DNA of 27,957 nucleotides from Gracilaria caudata (Eukaryota > Rhodophyta > Florideophyceae > Gracilariales > Gracilariaceae). How positions within the stretch are numbered: the first letter of the stretch is position 1; every line of letters starts with the position of its first letter. Where the stretch lies: contig JASCIV010000264.1 of the NCBI GenBank assembly GCA_030374735.1, positions 1 to 27,957 of the forward strand, read 5' to 3'. The notes below the pieces were generated by a model. It did not search any database and was not told the DNA's origin. It worked only from the letters and a program-made list of their open reading frames with translations. Below, piece after piece: positions 19,871-26,297 of the stretch. Position numbers and translations under genes: made by a program.

Positions 19871-21892
19871 ATGATTGCGTACATTTCTACTTTGCAAGCT
19901 TCTTGGCAAGCTGTGCGGACGTCCGGGCGTAGCAATGCTCTCCAAACGTACGGTCGTTCGTCAAGGGTGACGCTGCGTCGCCCTCGTTGTCGGCCTGTGC
20001 GACAGACGCGCTTCACAGTCGTTGCTGCAGCACCTCAGATAAGCTACGACGAAAACACAGACGGGTTGCCATCGTCAAAGGCACAGTCGGTTGCTGCGAC
20101 ACCCAGGTACGAGAACGTTCTACGCGAAATTTTGGTGGGAGTGCGGGAACTAGCACAACCTTTGTATGGTGGAGACAAGAAAGTGACAGCGTGGCTGTGG
20201 ACGGCGGCAACCGTAGTACTGGCGTTGGCCGCAACTCTCTACGCCGTCATGCTGAGCATGATCCAGAGGTTTTTCTGGAACAGTTTGAACGCAAGGGATG
20301 CGTCAAAGTTTGGAAAGCTGATGCTTTTGTACGCCATAGCGGTGGTGATTGGGCCCATCGTGATCTCGGTGTTCAACTGGATCACGCAGCGTCTTGCGCT
20401 CATGTGGAGACGCCTTCTCACCGACCATCTTTTGCGGCGGTACTTTGCAAATCTCAACTACTACAAGCTGTCTCTTGGAGTGTCGGACATTGACAATCCC
20501 GACCAGAGAATATCGGAGGACGTGATGAAATTCACCTCTCGCGCGGTGCGGTTCATCACGGTGATTGGAGTGGGCGTGTTTGATCTGGTGGTGTTCTCCG
20601 TGTTGCTGTACAAGGTTTACAAGCCGTTGCTGTTCCTTCTGATGGGCTACTCCGCGATTGGCACAATCGCAATCGCTCGCGTGGGTCGTCACCTGCTGGT
20701 GTTGAACCGCGAGCAGGCCAGCCGCGAGGCCGACTTTCGGTTCGGACTGGTGCGCGTGCGCGATTCCACCGAGAGCATTGCGTTCTACGGCGGCGAACAG
20801 CGCGAAGAAGGCGAGCTTGGCTCACGTTTCAGCAGCGTGTTTCGCAACAAACTGCAGCTGTTGGGGCTGACGCGCACGGTGGAGTTCATGTCGTCGTCGT
20901 TTCGATACTGGGCGCAAGTGGCGCCCACCGCGTTGATTGCGCCGCAGTACTTTGCGGGCAAGGTGCCACTCGGTGCGCTGAGTCAGGTGTACTTTTCATT
21001 CAACCACGTGCTATCGTCGCTAGGGCTTGTGGTGTCCGAGTTCACGGCGCTGGCGGAGTTTGGCGCGGGCATTCGGCGCTTGAAGGGCCTTTCGGATGCG
21101 TTGGACGCGCGCAACACGCCGGTGAGGTGCATTAGCAGCTCCGAACGCGACGGCGAACGCGACGGCGAACGCGACGGCGACACAGCAGAGCTGGCGCTGC
21201 GAGACGTGTCCGTTTTCACGCCCACGCCGCCGCACCAAGCGCTTGTGCAACACATTGCGTTCAGCATACGCCGCGGCGAGCGGCTGTTGGTGGTGGGCCG
21301 ATCCGGCATTGGAAAGAGCTCTCTGATGCGCGCCATATGCGGGCTGTGGGAGGAGGGCGAGGGAAGCATCACACGCCCCGAGCGAGAGCGCACGCTGTTC
21401 CTGCCACAGCGCGCGTTTGTGATGCTGGGCTCGCTGCGCGAAAACGTGATCTACCCGTCGCGGCGCACGGACGTGAGCGACGAGGAGGTGGAGGCGGCGC
21501 TGCGGCGCGTGAACCTGGCGTACCTGGTGCGCAACGTGGGGCTGCACGCGGCGGGCGAGGCGCTGAGCCGCAGCATGAGCGTGGGCGAGCAGCAGCGGCT
21601 GGCGTTCTCGCGCGTGCTGATTTCGCGCCCGAGCTTTGTGATTCTGGACGAGTCCACGTCGGCGCTGGACCTGCAGAACGAGCGCGACATGTACGCGCTG
21701 GTGACGCAGATGGGCGCGACGTGCGTGAGCGTGGGCAACCGCCCGTCGCTGGTGCAGTTCCACGACACGGTGCTGCGGCTGGAGGAAGGCGGCAAGTGGC
21801 GCGTGCTGAGCGCCGCGCAGCACGCCGCGGCGCAGCGCGAGCGTGCTGCGGACGCGCACAGCGGCACGCACAGCAGCTCGGAGGCAGTTTAA
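19871..21892 (+). CDS. Plastid-targeted half-size ABC transporter, ABCD/SbmA-BacA type
   Basis: A 673-residue half transporter. The N-terminal about 55 residues are rich in Ser, Arg and Ala with almost no acidic residues and end near VVAAAP, a plastid transit peptide pattern. The membrane domain (about 105-400) contains IDNPDQRISEDV (207-218), the signature of the ABC_membrane_2 family (peroxisomal ABCD proteins, bacterial SbmA/BacA, plant plastid ABCD2). The ATPase domain has Walker A GRSGIGKSS (476-484), Q-loop Gln513 in LPQRAFVMLGSLRENVIYP, signature SVGEQQR (570-576), Walker B FVILDE (589-594) and D-loop SALD. The H-loop reads SVGNRPSLVQFH, where homologues usually have SVGHR, so the switch histidine is Asn623. 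It would act as a homodimer in a plastid membrane; the cargo is unknown. A 12-bp repeat encodes ERDG three times in the linker. GC rises clearly from the 5' to the 3' end of the gene. It converges on the next gene with an 83 bp gap. Confidence 0.88.
   Translation: MIAYISTLQASWQAVRTSGRSNALQTYGRSSRVTLRRPRCRPVRQTRFTVVAAAPQISYDENTDGLPSSKAQSVAATPRYENVLREILVGVRELAQPLYGGDKKVTAWLWTAATVVLALAATLYAVMLSMIQRFFWNSLNARDASKFGKLMLLYAIAVVIGPIVISVFNWITQRLALMWRRLLTDHLLRRYFANLNYYKLSLGVSDIDNPDQRISEDVMKFTSRAVRFITVIGVGVFDLVVFSVLLYKVYKPLLFLLMGYSAIGTIAIARVGRHLLVLNREQASREADFRFGLVRVRDSTESIAFYGGEQREEGELGSRFSSVFRNKLQLLGLTRTVEFMSSSFRYWAQVAPTALIAPQYFAGKVPLGALSQVYFSFNHVLSSLGLVVSEFTALAEFGAGIRRLKGLSDALDARNTPVRCISSSERDGERDGERDGDTAELALRDVSVFTPTPPHQALVQHIAFSIRRGERLLVVGRSGIGKSSLMRAICGLWEEGEGSITRPERERTLFLPQRAFVMLGSLRENVIYPSRRTDVSDEEVEAALRRVNLAYLVRNVGLHAAGEALSRSMSVGEQQRLAFSRVLISRPSFVILDESTSALDLQNERDMYALVTQMGATCVSVGNRPSLVQFHDTVLRLEEGGKWRVLSAAQHAAAQRERAADAHSGTHSSSEAV
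21143..21178 (+). repeat. 12-bp tandem repeat in the ABC transporter linker
   Basis: GAACGCGACGGC occurs three times in a row, encoding ERDG each time, between the membrane and ATPase domains (residues 425-436). Its position in a flexible linker means copy number could vary without harm. Confidence 0.9.
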
Positions 21893-21975
21893 AACAGCGC
21901 TACAGAAGAAACAAAAGATTGCGATTTTGAGTGTTTTTGGGCTGTTTGTGTGCAAAAACGGATGCAGCGCGCGCG

Positions 21976-22866
21976 CTACAGACGGCGCGGCGCGTGGAAG
22001 CTCACAAACGGCGCGGAGCGCGCCGAAGGCAGCGGCTCCAGCGGCTCCAGCGGCTCCAGCGGCTCCAGCGGCTCCAGCGGCTCGTCCGCGGCGGTGAGAC
22101 ACGACAGCTCCGACAGCACCGAGTCGCACTCCGAATCGGAGCCCATCGACGTGGCGCTGGACGACGACGACGACACGGACGACGCCACGCTGCACGAGCT
22201 GCCGCTGCTGCGCGACGCCAGCGAACTGAACTGGTTGTCAAAGCTGGCCGGACTCGCCGCGTACTGCGTGCGCGCGGCGCTCCACAGAGGCGACGGCGCG
22301 GCGGAGGCGACGGCGGCGGCTGCGGGGGTGGGGGTGGCGGAGCGCGGCGACGAGCGGTGGAGACGGTGCGGGTTTGCCGGACACGACTGCTCGTGCTTGC
22401 GCAGCGCCTTGAGGTTGGGCACGCCGTGCGAGCAAAACTGACAGCGCGGACGCAGCGGGTCGAAGATGTCCATGTTCACGCGCGGCTTGAGCTGCGAGCC
22501 ACGCTCGCGCCAATGCGGCGGCAGCGAGCGCGGCTCTGCGCACGCCGCCGCAGACGCTGACGGCGCGCCGCCGCCGGCGGCGCCCACGCCGGCGCGGCCG
22601 CGCTTCACCACAATGGGGATGGGCGCGCAGCGCGCGTCGGACGATGTGGCGGAGGCGGCGCCCAGCGATTGGCCGGGCTGCCAACCGGACTTGCGGAGTA
22701 ACTCGAAGCCCGGTCCGGACGTGATCTGCTTGTCGTCGAAGTGGAGCGTGGTGACGGACGCGGGCGCCGGCACCGACACTGGCGCGGAGCGCGGCGGCGC
22801 GCACGGGCGGCGCGAACGGGACGCGCGCTGCTGACGCTTGCGACGGTGCGAGGCGTTGGCGCCCAT
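21976..22866 (-). CDS. G-patch and C2HC zinc-finger protein, probable RNA-processing factor
   Basis: A 296-residue protein. The frame is open further upstream to 23001, but the ATG at 22864-22866 gives a natural basic start (MGANASHRRKRQQR). Residues 53-69 (GFELLRKSGWQPGQSLG) are the core of a G-patch, which recruits and activates DEAH-box RNA helicases in splicing and ribosome biogenesis. Residues 142-162 read C-x2-C-x12-H-x3-C, a C2HC zinc finger. The C-terminal third is Ser-rich, then acidic (SDSECDS), and ends in six LEP/LEP-like units. The basic N-terminus suggests a nuclear protein. Its helicase partner is unknown. It is divergent with the GT77-like gene (410 bp apart) and convergent with the ABC gene. 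The G-patch assignment is fairly sure; the process is inferred. Confidence 0.75.
   Translation of the reverse strand: MGANASHRRKRQQRASRSRRPCAPPRSAPVSVPAPASVTTLHFDDKQITSGPGFELLRKSGWQPGQSLGAASATSSDARCAPIPIVVKRGRAGVGAAGGGAPSASAAACAEPRSLPPHWRERGSQLKPRVNMDIFDPLRPRCQFCSHGVPNLKALRKHEQSCPANPHRLHRSSPRSATPTPAAAAVASAAPSPLWSAARTQYAASPASFDNQFSSLASRSSGSSCSVASSVSSSSSSATSMGSDSECDSVLSELSCLTAADEPLEPLEPLEPLEPLEPLPSARSAPFVSFHAPRRL
22031..22084 (-). repeat. 9-bp tandem repeat encoding Leu-Glu-Pro
   Basis: On the plus strand AGCGGCTCC is repeated six times, the last unit with one change. Read on the minus strand in the G-patch gene it encodes LEP units near the C-terminus. Confidence 0.9.
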
Positions 22867-23276
22867 GGTGCGCGCGCGGGCTGGCGCGGAGGTTGACGGC
22901 ACGAGCTGCGCACAGGCAGCGGTGCGAGGTTTTTGTGTTGGCTTTGGGGGGGGGGGGGTGTGACAACAGCGAGCGGACGCGCGAGCGCGTGAGCAGAACA
23001 CGCGTGTGGCGGGCAGTGGCGCGCGCGCGTTATGAGCACATTTTCTGGTGTTAACTCTACAGGAAACTCGCGTGCCGCGGCGTCGAATGGTTGAAGCGTT
23101 TTTGCATCAAATCGACGGCGCGTTGCGATTGGTCGCGCAAAGCGCCACGGCGCGTGCGCCGTTGAATTGCGCGGGCGCTCAGTTGGTTTTTTTGGTGTGT
23201 TTGGTGGGCGGGTGGCACACGCGAATCGCGTGCGCGTGTGGTGCGGCGCTGTGTTGGTGCCGGGCACCGCGCACAC
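22867..23276. promoter_or_regulatory. Probable bidirectional promoter between the G-patch and GT77-like genes
   Basis: This 410 bp region lies between two divergent start codons. It contains a run of 13 G at 22946-22958 and an inverted CCAAT box (ATTGG at 23128-23132). No TATA box stands out. Frames that cross it are GC-driven artefacts. Confidence 0.45.
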
Positions 23277-24488
23277 ATGAGGCGCGCCGCTGCTGGGCGC
23301 CACGCCATGCGCGACGCGCGCGCGCGCCGGCCGCGGCCGATGCGCATGCGCGTTAATGTTACGCGCGTGGCGGCGTTGGCGGCGGCGGCGCTGCTGGCGG
23401 CGCTGGCGCTGTGCTGCGGCGGCGCGTTGTTCTGGCGCTGGCGCTGGCGCTGGCGCGATGCGCGCCACGCGCGCTCGGCGTGCTCGTTGCATGACGTGGG
23501 CGGCAGCGCGCAGCTGGACGCGCTGCTGGCGCGCGTGCTCTCCACCGCTGCGTCGTCGTCTTCTCCGTCCTCGGCGCGCCAAGAGCGCCTCGATGATGAT
23601 GAGCAGACGCGCGTGGTGTGGATGTTCGTGGCCGATTGGCAGTACCGCGCTCTGGCGCTCAACTTTGCGTGCGGGCTGCGTCGGCTGCGCATGCGCAACT
23701 ACGTTGCGTTCGCGCTCGACGCGAGCGTGTACCATTTGCTACGGCGCCATTGCGTGCACGTGTTTCTGTGGCAACAGTTCGCAGCGTCGTCGTCGTGGTC
23801 GTCGTCGTGGTCGTCGTCGCCACGCCAGCACGAGGCGGCCGACGACGTCGCGTTCGGCTCCGCGCGCTTCGTGAACGCGTCGCGCACCAAGTCGCAGCTG
23901 GTGCTGCGCGTGTTGCAGCTGCGCTACCACGTGATTCTGTGTGACGTGGACGTGGCGCTGTTACGCAACCCGCAGCCGCTGTTACTGGCGCAGCGCCACG
24001 CCGACATTGTGATGCAATCGGACCGCTCACTCGCGCAGCGTTCCAGCGCGCCGCTCAATTTCAACCTCAACTCCGGCTTCTATCTGGCGCGCTCCAACGC
24101 GCGCAGCGTGCGCGCGTTGTCCGCCATTGTGAAGTACGCGCGCGCGTCGCGTCGCTCCGAACAGAAGGCGTTCAACTTTGTGCTGTGCGGCGCGTTCAAG
24201 CGGCTGCGCGCGGGGCGCGGCGTGCGCGTGGGACGCGATCGTTGCGTGTATACGCGCGCGCAGACGTGGGTGCAGCTGTTGGCACAGACGCAGTTTCCCA
24301 ACGGCAGCAACGCGTCGTTCTGGCGCGATGAGCACAGCTCGTTGCGCCGCGCGTACCCGCGCGCGCTGCTCATGCACGTGAACTACGTGACGGGCGTGGC
24401 CAACAAGACGCGTCGACTGCGTCGCATCGGCGCGTGGTTTTTGCACGACGACGACCTCTCTCAGCGCTGTGCGTTTGCATCAACGTGA
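23277..24488 (+). CDS. GT77-like type II Golgi glycosyltransferase
   Basis: A 403-residue protein from the first ATG in frame (alternatives at 23307, 23340 and 23346). A very Arg-rich N-terminus precedes one membrane segment (about residues 30-52), as in Golgi type II enzymes, then the odd WRWRWRWR stem. The catalytic part has LCDVDVALLRNP (221-232) with the metal- and donor-binding DxD (Asp223/Asp225), NLNSGFYLARSN (263-274), SEQKAFNFVL (294-303) and LMHVNYVTGVANK (365-377). That order is the pattern of the nucleotide-diphospho-sugar transferase family that includes plant arabinosyl- and xylosyltransferases of GT77 (RRA, XEG113, RGXT). The sugar and acceptor are not predictable from this sequence. 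A Ser/Trp repeat (SSSWSSSWSSS) sits in a loop. The gene converges on NDUFA9 with 43 bp between stop codons. Confidence 0.8.
   Translation: MRRAAAGRHAMRDARARRPRPMRMRVNVTRVAALAAAALLAALALCCGGALFWRWRWRWRDARHARSACSLHDVGGSAQLDALLARVLSTAASSSSPSSARQERLDDDEQTRVVWMFVADWQYRALALNFACGLRRLRMRNYVAFALDASVYHLLRRHCVHVFLWQQFAASSSWSSSWSSSPRQHEAADDVAFGSARFVNASRTKSQLVLRVLQLRYHVILCDVDVALLRNPQPLLLAQRHADIVMQSDRSLAQRSSAPLNFNLNSGFYLARSNARSVRALSAIVKYARASRRSEQKAFNFVLCGAFKRLRAGRGVRVGRDRCVYTRAQTWVQLLAQTQFPNGSNASFWRDEHSSLRRAYPRALLMHVNYVTGVANKTRRLRRIGAWFLHDDDLSQRCAFAST
23787..23822 (+). repeat. Low-complexity Ser/Trp coding repeat in the GT77-like gene
   Basis: TCG/TGG codons form near-perfect 12-base units encoding SSSW twice and then SSSS-like sequence, at residues 171-182. 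It is likely a surface loop expansion in the catalytic domain. Confidence 0.75.
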
Positions 24489-24531
24489 ACAAAGAAAGCT
24501 AACCAAGGTAGCTGCTGTTGTGTGTGTGTGT

Positions 24532-25587
24532 TTAGTCCACGTGGAACAGACTGCTGCGGTCGCCGCCGCGACGGAAGCGGCGCAGAATCTCGTGCCCGAG
24601 GTCCGAGAACACGCTGATGGGCGCCGCATCGAGCTGCTCAAAGCGCAACACGCGCGGCTTCGCGCCGTCCAACACGCGCTCAGCCGTCTCCACCATCACC
24701 TGCTCCTGCGTGTACACCGGGTCCGGGTTCACAAGCGGCAGCCTCATGCCCGCAAAGCGCATGCCAAAGTGCATCGCCCTCGCCGGCACGGGCAAAAAGC
24801 GCGCCGAGCGCTTCGTCGACTCGCCCACGAAATCGTAAAGCTCGCGCACGGACACCACGTCCGGCCCGCCCAGTTCCAGCGTCTTGCCCGCAAACTTGTC
24901 CGGGTCCCTCACCGCGGCCGCCACCACGCTGGCCACGTCATTCACCCACACCGGCTGCACGCGCGACTCGCCGTCGTCCGCCAGCGCAATCAGCGGCCAC
25001 TTGACCAGGTTGGTGGCCATGCGCGTGAGCAGTCGATCCTCCGCGCCAAACATATCCGCCGGGCGCACAATGGTGGCGTGCGGCAGCAGCTCCCTCAGCA
25101 CCTGTTCGCCCTCCTGCTTGGTTTGCAGCCACGTGCTGCGGCAGCGCCGCAGCGGCGGCGCCGTAGAAACGTGCACAAAGTGCGACACGCGCTCCTCGCG
25201 CGCAATGTGCGCCAGCGTAGCCACGCCGTGCACATGCACGTCTTCCAGCGAGTAATTGAGCGTGGCAAAGTTCTTGCCCATCAGGTTCACCACCACCGAG
25301 CTGCCGCGCATCGCCTCTCGCACCGACGCGTGGTCGCGCAGCTCGAACGCGAACGGCACCACCTGCCCCAGATCGCCCATCACCTTGAGGTGACGCGCGT
25401 TCAACTCGTCGCCGCGGAACGGCACCGTGAGCTGCGAGCCGATGCGCCCCAGCTGATTCACCACGTAGCGCCCCAGAAAGCCGGTGGCGCCGAACACGGT
25501 GGCGGACACGCCGCTCACGGACGATCGCCCGCCGCTGCCGCGCGCGGCGAGCGACGCGGCCGCTATCAGCCGCGCGCTGCTTGCCAT
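24532..25587 (-). CDS. NDUFA9: Mitochondrial complex I subunit NDUFA9 (39 kDa, atypical SDR)
   Basis: A 351-residue protein starting at the ATG at 25585-25587. The frame is open further upstream, but this start gives a good mitochondrial presequence (MASSARLIAAASLAARG). Residues 33-39 (GATGFLG) are the nucleotide-binding glycine motif. VVVNLMGKNF (98-107), HVSTA (139-143), TKQEGEQV (156-163) and IVRPADMFGAEDR (173-185) match NDUFA9 closely. The length is near that of known homologues (human 377). The subunit binds NADPH tightly and stabilises the junction of the peripheral and membrane arms of respiratory complex I; it is not thought to catalyse a reaction. The SDR Tyr of YxxxK is Trp153 here, fitting a structural role. 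Two E2F-like elements lie 44-112 bp upstream. It is divergent with the GT14-like gene. Confidence 0.9.
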   Translation of the reverse strand: MASSARLIAAASLAARGSGGRSSVSGVSATVFGATGFLGRYVVNQLGRIGSQLTVPFRGDELNARHLKVMGDLGQVVPFAFELRDHASVREAMRGSSVVVNLMGKNFATLNYSLEDVHVHGVATLAHIAREERVSHFVHVSTAPPLRRCRSTWLQTKQEGEQVLRELLPHATIVRPADMFGAEDRLLTRMATNLVKWPLIALADDGESRVQPVWVNDVASVVAAAVRDPDKFAGKTLELGGPDVVSVRELYDFVGESTKRSARFLPVPARAMHFGMRFAGMRLPLVNPDPVYTQEQVMVETAERVLDGAKPRVLRFEQLDAAPISVFSDLGHEILRRFRRGGDRSSLFHVD

Positions 25588-25630
25588 GTTTTGTTTTTTT
25601 CTTTGCGTTCGTTCCGCGTTCGCCGTCGCC

Positions 25631-25681
25631 TCTCGCGCGAAAGCGAGCGCCCGCAGTGTCGGTCGCTTCCCGCGCGAAAGC
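25631..25681. promoter_or_regulatory. Pair of E2F-like sites upstream of NDUFA9
   Basis: TTCCCGCGCGAAA (25667-25679) matches the E2F consensus on both strands. A second copy sharing the 11-base CGCGCGAAAGC lies at 25634-25644. They are 44-112 bp from the NDUFA9 ATG. In such a CG-rich region a chance match is possible, but the two copies are otherwise embedded in unlike sequence. Confidence 0.4.
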
Positions 25682-26263
25682 AACAGTCGCCAGCTGCGTG
25701 GGGTTCGATCGGCGCGTCTCTCTCTCTCTTCCTCTCCCGATGTGAGCGCCAACTGCCGCAGCTACAGGTACCACGCTACCACGCCGCCACGTGGTACCGT
25801 CGTACACACAGCCATCACGCGCGCGCTGTACCCCGTCGCGCCGCATGTGGCGCGCGTGCGACGGCGCGCATGGATGATGCAAGCGTAAAGCTTACAAGGG
25901 TAGCGTGCTCCGCGCTCGCGACAAACTGTTTGTTTGTTTACCGTCGTACAAGCGTCCGCGCGCGCGCGCCGCGTGTTGAACGCTCAGCGCGCGCCCGTTT
26001 TGCTCGCGCACAGCGCTTGTCATTGCCGTCGTTGTGTGCTCGTTGGCGCGCGCGCGCGCCGCTGCGCCCGCTGTCAGCGCGTGTAGGCCCCCGCCCCCCC
26101 CCCCCCCCCGCTCCACATCTACAACCATTACGCCGCTCCGCGCGAGGACGCAAACCTTGGCTGTGAGCGTGCATCTTAGTCGTGCCATCCGCGCTTGCAC
26201 CCACCGCGCACCCCCCCGCGTGTGAGTGTGTGTGGTTGTGTGAGTGTGTTTGTACGTGCGTGA

Positions 26264-26285
26264 GTGTGCGCGCGCGCGCGCGCGC
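26264..26285. repeat. Alternating purine-pyrimidine (GT/GC) tract
   Basis: A GTGTG stretch runs into (CG) repeats just before the ATG at 26298. Alternating CG tracts can adopt Z-DNA under negative supercoiling; here it would lie in the promoter or 5' UTR of the GT14-like gene. Confidence 0.7.
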
Positions 26286-26297
26286 CGCTGCTGCGTC

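Larger units (their letters stand above)
25588..26297. promoter_or_regulatory. Probable bidirectional promoter between NDUFA9 and the GT14-like gene
   Basis: 710 bp between divergent ATGs. The NDUFA9 side has two GCGCGAAAGC-containing elements (25631-25681), a polypyrimidine stretch (25708-25735) and further CG-rich sequence. The GT14-like side has a run of 16 C (26094-26109), a TG-rich stretch (26220-26268) and an alternating CG tract (26268-26285) that ends 12 bp before the ATG. Long frames crossing it are on the antisense of real genes and have Arg/His-rich, GC-driven composition. Confidence 0.5.

Noticed and set aside
21020..22195. 391-codon minus-strand frame opposite the ABC transporter
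   Set aside because: It is antisense to a clear ABC ATPase domain and has Arg/His/Ala-rich composition expected from GC-rich codon bias.
22605..23735. 376-codon minus-strand frame across the G-patch/GT77 promoter
   Set aside because: It overlaps two better genes on both strands, starts inside the GT77-like catalytic region and has low-complexity composition.
24469..26166. 565-codon plus-strand frame opposite NDUFA9
   Set aside because: It mirrors the NDUFA9 coding strand and is extremely Arg/His-rich, with no domain; NDUFA9 motifs on the minus strand are unambiguous.
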